Source: UBA668 sp041394605 (GTDB lineage Bacteria; Actinomycetota; Acidimicrobiia; Acidimicrobiales; Ilumatobacteraceae). Taken from it: DNA of 64,000 bases. The stretch covers positions 62,001 through 126,000 of the forward strand of contig JAWKHX010000009.1 in NCBI GenBank assembly GCA_041394605.1, given 5' to 3'. The position numbers were made by a program, and so were the translations under genes. The notes beneath the pieces are model-generated. The model saw nothing but the letters and a program-made list of their open reading frames with translations. It did no database searches and had not been told where the DNA came from. This document shows positions 25,243 to 34,136 of the stretch, piece by piece. Position 1 is the stretch's first letter; each line of letters starts with the position of its first letter.

Positions 25243-27029
25243 GCGACGAGATGGTGGTCCGCATCTCCGGCCTGCGCATCGACGTCGCCGACAGCGGGGC
25301 GGACATCGTGGACGAGGTGAACCTCGCCCTGCGCCCTGGCGAGGTGCTCGGTCTGGTGGGCGAGTCCGGCTCCGGCAAGACCACCGTGGGTCTGGCCGTG
25401 CTCGGTCACGCCCGGCGCGGCGTTCGCCTGGCCGGCGGCCGCATCACCGTGGACGGCATGGAGGTGCTCGACCTCGACGCCCGCCAACTGCGTAGCCTGC
25501 GCGGCCAGTTGGTCACCTACGTGCCGCAGGACCCCGGCACGGCGCTGAACCCGGCGCTGCGCATTCGCACCCAGTTGATGGAAGTGCTGGAGCAGCACGA
25601 CTTCGGCGGCTCGCCGGCAGCCCGCGAGGCCCGGCTGCAGGAAGTGATGAACGAGGTGCTGCTGCCGTCGCACCCCGAGTTCCTGCGCCGTTACCCGCAC
25701 CAGCTGTCCGGTGGCCAGCAGCAGCGCGTCGGCCTGGCCATGGCGTTCGCCTGCCGGCCGAAGGTGATCGTGCTCGACGAGCCCACCACCGGCCTGGACG
25801 TCAGCACCCAGGCGCATGTGCTGGAGACCGTGCGCGACCTGTGCCGCACCCATGGCGTCGCCGCGCTGTACGTCACCCACGACCTCGCGGTGGTGGCCAA
25901 CCTGGCCGACCGGGTGGCGATCATGTATGCCGGGCGGATCGTGGAGCAAGGCCCCACTGCCGCGCTGTTCTCCGACCCCGCCCACCCCTACGGCCGTCAC
26001 CTGATGGCCGCTGCGCCGGAGATCGACGGCAGCACCCAGATCGTCGGCCTCGGCGGCCGTGCCCCTGCGCCGGGCAAGCGGCCGGTGGGCTGCTCGTTCG
26101 CCGTGCGCTGCCAGCTGGCCACTCCCGAGTGCCACACCACGTTCCCGTCGGTCACGACGCCGGTCGAGGGGCGCGAGGTGCGCTGCCATCACCCGTTCAC
26201 CGTGCCCCCGGTGCTGGCCGAGCCGCGGCCACTGTCCGGCGAGCCCTCGGACGACGACGTGGTCCTGCGGGTCCGTGGCCTGTACGCGGGCTACGGCCCG
26301 GTCACCATCGTGCGTGACGTCGGCTTCGACGTGCACCGTGGCGAGTGCGTGGCGGTGGTCGGCGAGTCCGGCTCCGGCAAGACCACGCTCAGCCGCAGCA
26401 TCGGCGGCCTGCACCGGGAGTGGACCGGCGATGTGGAGCTCACCGGCGAGCGGCTGGCCACTTCGGCCCGCAAGCGCACCACCGCCCAGCGGTTGCGCAT
26501 CCAGTACGTGTTCCAGAACCCGTACAGCTCGCTGAACCCACGGCGCACGATCGGCGACTCCGTCGCCCGCCCGCTGATCCTCGCCGGGAAGTCGGCGAAG
26601 GAGGCCCGGACCGCCGTGGGCGAGATGCTCGAGCGGGTGTCGCTGACGGCCGGCTACGCGGCCCGCTACCCGGATCAACTGTCCGGCGGCGAGCGCCAGC
26701 GCGTCGCCATCGCCCGCGCCCTGGTCAGCCGGCCGGAACTGCTGATCTGCGACGAGGTCACCTCGGCGCTGGACGTGCTGGTGCAGGCCGCGATCGTCGA
26801 TCTGCTGGCCGATCTGCGCCGCGACTTCGGCCTGTCGATGGTGTTCGTCACCCACAACCTGCCGCTGGTGCGCTCGATCGCCGAGCGGGTGGTGGTGCTG
26901 GCCGACGGCCAGGTGGTCGAGGCCGGGCCCACCGACGTGGTGCTGGCGTCGCCCGAGCAGGAGTACACCAAGCGGCTGCTGGCGGACACGCCTCGCCTGT
27001 CCGCCGCCACCGGCGGGGCAACGGGATGA
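25239..27029 (+). CDS. Dual ABC ATPase (DppD-DppF fused)
   Basis: The 596-residue protein contains two complete ABC ATPases. Domain 1 (residues 5-260): Walker A GESGSGKTT, Q-loop TYVPQDPGTALNP, signature HQLSGGQQQR, Walker B VIVLDEPTTGLD. The oligopeptide-type C-terminal cysteine motif follows (GCSFAVRCQLATPEC). Domain 2 (about 345-590): GESGSGKTT, FQNPYSSLNPRRT, DQLSGGERQR, LLICDEVTSALD; here the usual Walker B E is followed by V rather than P. Fusing the two subunits is common in actinobacteria. The GTG start overlaps the permease stop; the ATGA at its end couples it to the FAD oxidoreductase. Confidence 0.92.
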   Translation: MSDEMVVRISGLRIDVADSGADIVDEVNLALRPGEVLGLVGESGSGKTTVGLAVLGHARRGVRLAGGRITVDGMEVLDLDARQLRSLRGQLVTYVPQDPGTALNPALRIRTQLMEVLEQHDFGGSPAAREARLQEVMNEVLLPSHPEFLRRYPHQLSGGQQQRVGLAMAFACRPKVIVLDEPTTGLDVSTQAHVLETVRDLCRTHGVAALYVTHDLAVVANLADRVAIMYAGRIVEQGPTAALFSDPAHPYGRHLMAAAPEIDGSTQIVGLGGRAPAPGKRPVGCSFAVRCQLATPECHTTFPSVTTPVEGREVRCHHPFTVPPVLAEPRPLSGEPSDDDVVLRVRGLYAGYGPVTIVRDVGFDVHRGECVAVVGESGSGKTTLSRSIGGLHREWTGDVELTGERLATSARKRTTAQRLRIQYVFQNPYSSLNPRRTIGDSVARPLILAGKSAKEARTAVGEMLERVSLTAGYAARYPDQLSGGERQRVAIARALVSRPELLICDEVTSALDVLVQAAIVDLLADLRRDFGLSMVFVTHNLPLVRSIAERVVVLADGQVVEAGPTDVVLASPEQEYTKRLLADTPRLSAATGGATG

Positions 27030-28413
27030 ACCCGCCCGGCCGTCCGCGGCTGGGCACCGTGCACGAGCCGGCCCGCGACATCGACGTGGTGCACACCACC
27101 GACGTGCTGGTGGTCGGGTCCGGCCCCGCAGGGCTGGCCGCCGCGCTGGCCGCAGCGCGCGCCGGGGTGCACGTGACCCTGCTGGAACGGTTCGGCTGCT
27201 TCGGCGGCAACATCACCACCGTCGGCGTGGAGGGCATGGCCTGGTACCGCCACGAGGCCACCGTGGAGGCGGACGGCATCGGCCGCGAGTTCGAGACCCG
27301 CGCCGCGGCGATGGGCGCAGCCGTGCCGGAGAGCCAGTCGCAGTCCATGGAACTGGACGCCGAGGGCTTCAAGGTGGTGGCCGACGCGCTGGTCACCGAG
27401 GCCGGCATCCATCCGATGCTGCACCGCACGGTCGTCGCCCCGGTGATGGACGGGAACACCGTCCGCGGTGTGATCACCGAGTCCAAGGCCGGACGCGAGG
27501 CCGTGCTGGCCCAACGGGTGATCGACTGCACCGGCGACGCCGACGTTGCCCACCGCGCCGGTGCCCCCACGCGGCTCACACCGCGCGAGGACATGATGTC
27601 GGTGTCGGTGATGTTCCACCTCGCCGGCGTGGACCGCCGCCGCTTCATGGAGGGGGTGCGCGCCGACCCGCAGACGTACGGCGACTGGCGGGGCAACGGG
27701 GCGTGGGAGATCGAGACCGACGGCAAGGAGGACGGGATGTACTCGCCGTTCCTTCGCACCCCGTTCGCCAAGGCCGTCGCCGACGGGCTGATCCCCGCCG
27801 ACCTGCAGACCCTGGCCGGCACGTGGGGTGCGGTGCACGACTCGGGCGAACTCACCTACATGAACGTGGTGCACCTGCCGGGGATCGACGGCACGGACCC
27901 CGCCGACCTCACCCGCGGCGAGATGGACGGCCGCCGGGCAGCCATGCACGCGGTCGCTGCCCTTCGCTCCTACACGCCCGGCTGCGAGGGCGCCCGCCTG
28001 CGCAACTTCGGCATGACCATCGGCATTCGCGACACCCGCAAGATCGTCGCCCGCTACGACATGACCGAGGCCGATGTGCGCGGCGAGGCCCGCTTCGATG
28101 ACTCGATCGGCATCTTCCCCGAGTTCATCGACGGCTACGGCGTGCTGGTGCTGCCCACCACCGGCCGCTACTTCGCCCTGCCGCTGCGCAACGTCGTGCC
28201 CACCGGTGTGCGCAACCTGCTGGTGGCCGGCCGGTGCAGCGGTGGCGACCGGATCAGCCATGCGGCCACCGCAACATGGCGTGCTGCGCGGTCCTCGGCC
28301 AGGGTGCCGGTGTCGCCGCCGCCCGCTCGCTGCACGACGGCTGCGAGGCGGGGGACGTGGACGTCAGTGCGGTGCAGCGGGAGCTGGAGCGCCAGGGAGT
28401 GCGGCTGCGCTGA
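27026..28413 (+). pseudogene. FAD-dependent oxidoreductase (FAD_oxidored family), one frame break near 28268
   Basis: A flavoprotein of about 461 residues. The N-terminal motif DVLVVGSGPAGLAAALAAARAG (residues 26-47) and ERFGCFGGNITTVGVEG, then VIDCTGDADVAHRAG, are typical of the PF12831 group whose members often sit with ABC transporters of catabolic regions. RNFGMTIGIRDTRKI and VAGRCSGGDRISHAA lead to the break; in the next frame RNMACCAVLGQGAGVAAA continues to a stop at 28411-28413, restoring the expected C-terminus. The change equals one missing C in GCCACC-GC. It is translationally coupled to the transporter, so it probably acts on the imported compound. The 3' end overlaps the convergent epimerase gene. 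Confidence 0.78.
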
Positions 28414-29485
28414 GCAGTGTGGCGACGACCGTGCTGACGTCCGTCGCCAGGTACTCGGGGGGAGGGGTCCACCCGCCGCGGCGGTCCACCATTGCGGTCA
28501 CGGCCGCGAGCACGGCGTCGACCTCCACCCCCGTCACCACATTGCTGCCGCACGCCACGGTCTCGGGCCGTTCCGTGCTGTCGCGGATGGTCACCGTCGG
28601 GGTGCCCAGCAGGCAGCACTCCTCCTGCACCGTCCCGCTGTCCGTCAGCGCGCACCAGGCGTCGCGCTCCAGCCGCACGAAGTCGTGGAACCCGAACGGC
28701 GCCACCAGGCGCACGTCCGCATCCGCCAGGCGCTGGGCCACGTCCGGCCGCGATCGCAGCCGGTCGGCGGTGCGCGGGTGCACGCTCCACAGCACCGGGC
28801 GGCGATGCCCCGTGGCCACCGCGACGGCGGTCTCGGCGATGCTCGCCAGGCGGGCGGGCACGTCCACGTTCTCCTGGCGGTGGGCGGTCATCAGGACGTA
28901 CCCGCCGGGTGCCAGCCCCGACCGGGCGACGACGTCGCTGGCGTCGATGGCGGCGCGGTGCCGCTCCATCACCTCCAGGATCGGGTTGCCGGTGACCCGG
29001 ATGCGCTCGGCCGGGATGCCCTCGCGCAGCAGGTTGTCGCGGCTGCCGTGGGTGTAGGGCAGCAGGACGTCGCTGCTGTGGTCGATGACCCGCCGGTTGA
29101 CCTCCTCGGGCACCCGGTCGTCGTAGCAGCGATTGCCGGCCTCCATGTGGAACACCGGGATGCCGCGGCGCTTGGCGAGGAAGGCCGCCAGTCCGCTGTC
29201 GGTGTCGCCGAGCACCAACACCCGGTCGGGCTGCTCGGTGGCGAGCACGCCGTCGCACATGGCCAGCACGTTGGCCATCCGGCCGCCGGCCGTCGGCGCG
29301 GTGATGTCCAGTTGCACGTCCGGGCGGCGCACACCGAGCTCGTCGAAGAACACGTCGTGGAGGCGGGGGTCGAGGTTCTGGCCGGTGTGGACCAGCACAT
29401 GATCGACCACGGTGTCCAGCCGTTCGATGACGGCCGCGAGGCGGATGATCTCGGGCCGGGTGCCCATCACCGTCAGCACCTTCAT
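28364..29485 (-). CDS. UDP-N-acetyl-hexosamine 2-epimerase, FnlC/WbjD/CapG type
   Basis: The protein is 373 residues. KVLTVMGTRPEIIRLAAVIERL, HVLVHTGQNLDPRLHDVFFDELGVRRPD, RVLVLGDTDSGLAAFLAKRR, FHMEAGNRCYDDRVPEEVNRR and LTDSGTVQEE are all present. HTGQN-x-D...FF-x-E-L-G and EAGNRC-x-D-x-RVPEE distinguish the FnlC/WbjD/CapG subgroup (2-epimerisation of UDP-L-TalNAc-type 6-deoxysugars) from housekeeping WecB. The dehydratase and reductase genes of the same pathway are upstream in the operon. The ATG overlaps the preceding glycosyltransferase stop. The 3' end overlaps the convergent FAD oxidoreductase by 50 bp. Confidence 0.85.
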   Translation of the reverse strand: MKVLTVMGTRPEIIRLAAVIERLDTVVDHVLVHTGQNLDPRLHDVFFDELGVRRPDVQLDITAPTAGGRMANVLAMCDGVLATEQPDRVLVLGDTDSGLAAFLAKRRGIPVFHMEAGNRCYDDRVPEEVNRRVIDHSSDVLLPYTHGSRDNLLREGIPAERIRVTGNPILEVMERHRAAIDASDVVARSGLAPGGYVLMTAHRQENVDVPARLASIAETAVAVATGHRRPVLWSVHPRTADRLRSRPDVAQRLADADVRLVAPFGFHDFVRLERDAWCALTDSGTVQEECCLLGTPTVTIRDSTERPETVACGSNVVTGVEVDAVLAAVTAMVDRRGGWTPPPEYLATDVSTVVATLLSAAALPGAPAPAAPH

Positions 29486-30702
29486 GCCGGTGCCCCCTGC
29501 GCCCCGACGGCCTCGGCGTACAGCCCCTCCATCTCGGCGGCGTACTCGGCCACCGGCCGGATCGGCAGGTGGGTGGTGGCCAGCCGGTGCCGCAGGGCGG
29601 GGTCCGTGACGAGGCGGCGGATCGCGCCTGCCAGCTTGGCGGCGTCGCCGGGGGTGACCAGCAGCCCGGTCTCACCGTCGCGGATGAACTCGGGCAGGGC
29701 GCCGACCCGGGACGCGATCACGGCCACGTCGGCGCGTGCCGCCTCGCGCACGGCGAACGAGAACGTCTCCGCGGCCAGCGAGGGGAGGACGACGATGTCG
29801 GTGCGGGCGAGGATCGCCGGGAGCTCGTCGCGGGAGTAGCTGGGCTCGACGACGATCCGGTCGCAGACGGCACGTACCTCGGCGACGTTGTCCGCCATCG
29901 GGGCCCCGTGCAGCCGCACCTCGACGTCCAGGTCGCCCAGCAGCGCGGCGGCGCGGGCGAGGGTGTGCACACCCTTGTGCGCGGCGATGACTCCGAGGTA
30001 CGCGACCCGGACACGTGGACGGCCGGTGCACGACGGGTGCCGTCAGCGGGGGACGCCCAGCTCCACATGGCGCACGGCACCGGGCGGCAGGGCGAGCAGC
30101 CGGGAGATGGACTGCTGCAGCGACTGCGAGCAGGCGGTGACGATGGACGCGGCATCGAGGAGGCCGCGCATCTGGGCGATGCGGGCGTCGTGCAGCAGCA
30201 GCCTCGGGGCCAGCGGCATGGTCGCCGGGCCTTCCACGCAGGCAACACAGTCGTCAGCGCGGTCCGGCCCGGCGCACGTGCTGCCGTCGTGGCGGAGCAG
30301 GAAGGCCCGCTGGCAGACCAGCCAGTAGTCGTACAGGCTGAGCACCACGGGGATGCCACGGGCACGCGCCGCGTGGACCATGGTGGCGGACAGCCCGATC
30401 GTGTGCTCGAGGTGCACGACATCGGGCTGCACCTCGTCCAGATACGCAGCGAAGAGCGCATCGATGCCGGGGTGCCGGTGGTCGGCGAAGCGGTGCAGTG
30501 GGTCCACGTCCAGCACGTTGACCCGGCGCACGCCGGTGGTGCCGTCGGGCTCGTCCCACTGCTCGCGTTCAGCGCGGCCAGGGTCGCCCGTGCGGGCATA
30601 CACCCACACGCTGTGCCGGGTGCGCAGTTCGTGCACGAGATGGCGCGTCCACACGCCCGGCTCACGCGGCGGGTACCCGTGGGCGACGATCAGGATCTTC
30701 AC
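29482..30702 (-). pseudogene. GT4-type glycosyltransferase interrupted by an in-frame TGA at 30043-30045
   Basis: The N-terminal half reads MKILIVAHGYPPREPGVWTRH, DVVHLEHTIGLSATMVHAARARGIPVV and CVACVEGP, a family-4 donor-free lobe, and stops at TGA after VELGVPR. The same frame then continues without further stops as RVAYLGVIAAHKGVHTLARAAALLGD, YSRDELPAILARTDIVVLPSLAAETFSFAVREA and GETGLLVTPGD, the nucleotide-sugar lobe with the E-x7-E motif region, ending at 29482. A short stretch in another frame (ADGTRRAPAVHV) looks more coding-like, so two compensating indels near 30047 and 30010 are as likely as a point mutation. Total length would be about 405 residues. Confidence 0.75.
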
Positions 30703-30714
30703 CGGCCGTCCCCG

Positions 30715-31737
30715 CTACCCGGTGATCAGGCCCTGCTCGCGCAGCAGGGCGACCACGCCATCCAAGGTCAACGGGGAGGTGCCCGACGACTGCTCCGGTA
30801 CGTCGAGCACGGCCTCTTCGGTGTCCGCCGCCAACTCGGGCAGCATCGGCCGGATCACCAGGTAGTCGCCGCGTCGCACCGTGCGCGGCCGCTCCTCCTC
30901 AGCCACCAGGATCTCGTGCACCTTCTCGCCCGGGCGGATGCCGGTGAACGTCGTGTCGATCGGTCGCTGGCCGATGAGCGCCGCGGCGATGTCGGTGACG
31001 AACGCAGACGGCACGCTGGGCACGTACGTCTCGCCAGGGCGGGCGGACGCCGCCGCGTCCACCACCGTCTGTACCGCCTGGTCGAGCGTCATCATGAACC
31101 GGGTCATCTCCGGCGCGGTGACGGTGACCGGCCCGCCGTTCTCGATCTGGTCGAGGAACAGGGGGATCACCGAGCCGCGCGACCCGATGACGTTGCCGTA
31201 GCGGGCGATGACGAAGCGGGTGCCCGGCGCTTCCAGGTTGGCCTGCACCAGCAGGCGCTCCTGCAGTGCCTTGGTCATGCCCATCACGTTCACCGGCTTG
31301 CACGCCTTGTCGGTGGAGATGCCGACCACCACCTCGACGGGGTAGTCGTGACGGCGGATCGCCCGCACCAACTGCTCCGGGCCGAGGATGTTGGTGCGGA
31401 CGGCCTCGGACGGGAAGAACTCGCACGTGGGCACCTGCTTCATCGCCGCCGCGTTGACGATGACATCGGCGCGGCGCACCACCTTGCACACTGCGTCGTA
31501 ATCACCGATGTCGCCGAGGTGGAAGCGCACGAGGTCGCGGTGGTCGTGGACCGCGTCGTCCTCCTCGGTTCCGCGGCGCTCCAGGTCCAGCCGCATCGTG
31601 TGCTGCTTGGCCTCGTCGCGGGAGAACGCGATCACCTCCTGCGGGCGGCCTGCGGCGCCCGCCAGCAGATGCCGCACCAGGCGCTTCCCCAGCGACCCAG
31701 TGGCGCCGGTGACCAGCACTCGCTTCCCCTCGAACAT
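30715..31737 (-). CDS. UDP-N-acetylglucosamine 4,6-dehydratase/5-epimerase (WbjB/FnlA/CapE type)
   Basis: The 340-residue SDR protein has the NAD(P) motif VLVTGATGSLGKRLVRHLL, then AFSRDEAKQHTMR, DIGDYDAVCKVVRRADVIVNAAAMKQVPTCEF, STDKACKPVNVMGMTKALQE and YGNVIGSRGSVIPLF. MKQVP and the S-T-D-K...M-G-x-x-K pattern are those of WbjB/CapE and PseB-like enzymes. It converts UDP-GlcNAc to a 4-keto-6-deoxy sugar, the first step to UDP-L-FucNAc or L-QuiNAc. The ATG was chosen for a good GGAGGG site 8 bases upstream; an ATG five residues earlier is possible. Confidence 0.85.
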   Translation of the reverse strand: MFEGKRVLVTGATGSLGKRLVRHLLAGAAGRPQEVIAFSRDEAKQHTMRLDLERRGTEEDDAVHDHRDLVRFHLGDIGDYDAVCKVVRRADVIVNAAAMKQVPTCEFFPSEAVRTNILGPEQLVRAIRRHDYPVEVVVGISTDKACKPVNVMGMTKALQERLLVQANLEAPGTRFVIARYGNVIGSRGSVIPLFLDQIENGGPVTVTAPEMTRFMMTLDQAVQTVVDAAASARPGETYVPSVPSAFVTDIAAALIGQRPIDTTFTGIRPGEKVHEILVAEEERPRTVRRGDYLVIRPMLPELAADTEEAVLDVPEQSSGTSPLTLDGVVALLREQGLITG

Positions 31738-31757
31738 GCGGACTCCCTCCATCGTCG

Positions 31758-32696
31758 TCACCGGCTTCCATCTTCCCCGCGCTGTGTCGCGTCTGCCATG
31801 CCCCTCCACCGGTCGTACCACGGCGAGTCGGCGGCCAGCCCCGCCAGCATCTCGGGCCAGCCGGGTGCCTCCCAGCCGGTGGCGCCGGCGAACGCCGAGC
31901 CGTCCAGGCTGCGGTCGATGACCGGTTCAGGCCGTGGCGCCACTTCCACCGCCAGGCCCAGTGCGGTCGCCAGCCCACGCAGCAGGTCGTACTTGGCGAT
32001 GCGTTCCGCGGCCACGTGCCAGGTGCCGTGCAGCCCGGGGTGGCGCTCGATGACGTGGCCGATCACTGCGGCAGCGGCCTGCGTGGTGAGCCCGCTGAAG
32101 TGGGCGTGGGTGAACCCGGGCACGGAGCCGCCGGAGCGAGCCTGCTGCAGGAACCACTCCACCAGGCCGTGCGACCCGGCCAGTTCGCGGCCGATCAGTG
32201 ACATGCGCAGCGTCACCGCCGAGCCGGGCGCAGGGGCGGGCTCGCCCAGGCGCTTGCTGCGCCCGTAGACGTCGTCGGCGTCGGCCGGGTGCGCCTCGGT
32301 GTAACCGCCCCGCGCCCCGGTGAACACGCAGTCCGTGGACACGTGGACGAAGCGGGCGCCGTGCTCGGCGCACACGGCGGCGGCGGCATGGGGGAACCAG
32401 GCGTTCACCAGGATCGCCTGGCGGGTGTCGGCGGCCTCGGCGCGTTGCTTGATGAGGCCGACGGCGTTCACCACCACGTCCGGCCGCAGCCGGGTGAGCA
32501 CCGTGCCCAGCGCAGGCACGACGGCCGCCGGTTCCGTGGCGTCGATGCCGGGGTGGAGGTGAGTGGGGTCGACGACGCCTGGCGGCAGCGCAGCGTCGCC
32601 ACGCGTGGTGGCGTGGACCTGGAAGCGGCCCTGCCAGGCGCGGCACAGGCGATGACCGAGCATCCCGTTGGCTCCGAGCACGAGCACCGTCGTCAC
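31758..32696 (-). CDS. RmlD-like NDP-sugar reductase (WbvR/WbjC-like)
   Basis: This SDR protein has 312 residues: VLVLGANGMLGHRLCRAWQG, DVVVNAVGLIKQRAEA, ARFVHVSTDCVFTGARGGYTE, catalytic Y-G-R-S-K, LRMSLIGRELAGSHGLVEWFLQQ and the C-terminal SPWYDRW. It resembles the N-terminal reductase domain of WbjC/CapF and full-length WbvR, but lacks the C-terminal cupin of CapF. With the WbjB-type dehydratase and FnlC-type epimerase in the same operon, it should reduce the 4-keto intermediate. Lack of a cupin leans toward the L-QuiNAc version (WbvR). The GTG start overlaps the preceding glycosyltransferase stop. Confidence 0.8.
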   Translation of the reverse strand: MTTVLVLGANGMLGHRLCRAWQGRFQVHATTRGDAALPPGVVDPTHLHPGIDATEPAAVVPALGTVLTRLRPDVVVNAVGLIKQRAEAADTRQAILVNAWFPHAAAAVCAEHGARFVHVSTDCVFTGARGGYTEAHPADADDVYGRSKRLGEPAPAPGSAVTLRMSLIGRELAGSHGLVEWFLQQARSGGSVPGFTHAHFSGLTTQAAAAVIGHVIERHPGLHGTWHVAAERIAKYDLLRGLATALGLAVEVAPRPEPVIDRSLDGSAFAGATGWEAPGWPEMLAGLAADSPWYDRWRGMADATQRGEDGSR

Positions 32697-33787
32697 GTGG
32701 CGCCGCCTTCGCTCTGCAGGCGGGCGATGGTGGCGTCGCGCTGGGCGACCTCGGCGTGCAGCCAGGCGACCGTGCGGTCCCGCTCCGCCACCTCACGATG
32801 CAGCCAGGCGATCGTGTCGTCGCGCTGGGCGACCTCGGCGTGCAGCCAGTCCACCGTGGCGGCGTGCTCGGCCAGCATTCCCTCCAGCCACAGCATCCGT
32901 TCCGTGGGCGGCATGGTGGCAGGTTCGCGGGCGCGGTCCACCGTGACCCGGCCGACGGCCAGGTGGTCCGTCACCGTGAAGCGCGCCCCCGGCCCCGGCG
33001 GTTCGGGGGTGACGATCGCGGCGGCGACGATGTACGTGTTGCGCAGCGCCTCACCGCGCGCGGCCCGTACCGCCTCGGGCAGGTCGTCGCGAGCGAGGAA
33101 GCGCTCCATCATCCCGACCCGCTCGCGGGCGGCCGCCTCAGTGCGCTCGCTCATCGTGATCGATGTGCCGTGGCTGCGCCACCGGGCGAGCACCTCGGGG
33201 ACGCGGGCGAACGGACCCACCAGCGACAGGCGGAGGTACCACTCGTAGTCCGGGCAGGTTCGCAGCGTGGGGTCCCACCCACCGGCGACATCCACCGCGG
33301 TGCGCCGCACCAGCGACCCGGGTCCGGGCAGGCAGTCCGACCAGGCGACGATGCCGACGGGGTCGAACTCCGGCGAGTGCATGACCGCCACCGGCAGGCC
33401 GGTCTCGTCGATCATCTCCCAGTCCGGGTACACCAGCACGACCTCGGGATGGGCGACGAGGTGGTCCACCAGCGGGCCGAGCATGCCGGGAGGTTGCGGG
33501 TCGTCCGAGTTGACGACCATCAGGAATTCGCCGTTGGCCGCGGCGAAGCCCCGGTTCACCGAGGGCGGCTGGCCGACGTTGTCGTGCCGCAGCACGGTGA
33601 GATTCGGATGTCGCGCCGCGTAGCCCTCGAGCAGCAGGGGCGTGTCGTCGGTGGAGCCGTCGTCCACCACGATGATCTCCACGGGCGAGTACTCCAGCGC
33701 CAGCAGGCTGTCCAGCGTGGCGGGCAACAGCGCGGCTCGCTGGTACGTGGGTACGACCACGGACACGAGCGGGCGGCCCTGCGCCAC
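32693..33787 (-). CDS. GT2 family glycosyltransferase with C-terminal tandem-repeat coiled coil
   Basis: The protein is 364 residues. Residues 7-230 are a GT-A domain: VSVVVPTYQRAALLPATLDSL, EIIVVDDGSTDDT, LRHDNVGQPPSVNRGFAAANGEF, VVNSDD (metal-binding D-x-D-like), and a late DYEWYLRL with the catalytic acid. After a linker, residues 311-364 hold four 14-residue repeats on the pattern T-(V/I)-x-W-L-H-x-E-V-A-x-R-D, expected to form a coiled coil. This tail is unusual for GT2 enzymes and may mediate oligomerisation or membrane/complex docking. It is the first gene of the surface-sugar operon. The start is GTG. Confidence 0.85.
   Translation of the reverse strand: MAQGRPLVSVVVPTYQRAALLPATLDSLLALEYSPVEIIVVDDGSTDDTPLLLEGYAARHPNLTVLRHDNVGQPPSVNRGFAAANGEFLMVVNSDDPQPPGMLGPLVDHLVAHPEVVLVYPDWEMIDETGLPVAVMHSPEFDPVGIVAWSDCLPGPGSLVRRTAVDVAGGWDPTLRTCPDYEWYLRLSLVGPFARVPEVLARWRSHGTSITMSERTEAAARERVGMMERFLARDDLPEAVRAARGEALRNTYIVAAAIVTPEPPGPGARFTVTDHLAVGRVTVDRAREPATMPPTERMLWLEGMLAEHAATVDWLHAEVAQRDDTIAWLHREVAERDRTVAWLHAEVAQRDATIARLQSEGGAT
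32696..32857 (-). repeat. Four tandem 42-bp coding repeats (last one degenerate)
   Basis: Units at 32816-32857, 32774-32815, 32732-32773 and 32696-32731 encode the 14-residue repeat at the C-terminus of the GT2 protein. The repeated DNA core is GTGCAGCCAGGCGA on the plus strand. The first three are nearly identical at protein level; the last loses W, H and the acidic pattern. Copy number may vary between strains. Confidence 0.85.
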
Positions 33788-33940
33788 GGACGGCGCCGGG
33801 CGACGGGATGGGTCGGCCGATGCGATGTGGCCAACCTAGTCACCGACGTGTGTCCGGCTCGCCGCTCGGAATGATCGCCCTTTACGCAGGCGGGATGGTG
33901 TGCAAGGGTGACGGCCCGACGTCCGGCTACAGGAGGAACG

Positions 33941-34117
33941 ATGGGTCTGCTCGACAAGATCAAGGGCTTGCTCGGCAAGAACAAGAAGACGGCCACCAAG
34001 GCGGTGGACACCGTGGCTGATGCGGCGGAGAAGATCGCCCCGGACTCGATGGACGACAAGATCGAAGCCGGCGCCGAGAAGGTGAAGGACGTCATCGAGA
34101 AGCTCGACGGCGAGTGA
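33941..34117 (+). CDS. Rv0909/MT0933-like small antitoxin-type protein
   Basis: The protein is 58 residues, Lys/Asp/Ala-rich: MGLLDKIKGLLGKNKKTATK, AVDTVADAAEKIAPDSMDDK, IEAGAEKVKDVIEKLDGE. It resembles the small amphipathic antitoxins of the Rv0909/MT0933 family. In mycobacteria these pair with a downstream SRPBCC-type toxin; none is present here. The ATG is preceded 4 bp upstream by AGGAGG, the best ribosome binding site in the window, so it should be well expressed. The IS110 element inserted 7 bp after its stop and separated it from a hairpin at 35617-35650 that was probably its terminator. Confidence 0.6.
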   Translation: MGLLDKIKGLLGKNKKTATKAVDTVADAAEKIAPDSMDDKIEAGAEKVKDVIEKLDGE

Positions 34118-34136
34118 CCGTCGACTAATGGGTGCT

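Noticed and set aside
30043..30045. TGA recoded as selenocysteine or read through
   Set aside because: No SECIS-like hairpin was seen after it and the position is in an unconserved linker; mutation or indels are simpler.
32696..32857. Regular repeats that could suggest a small CRISPR array
   Set aside because: The units are directly adjacent without spacers, are multiples of three, and encode a regular coiled-coil repeat inside an open gene.
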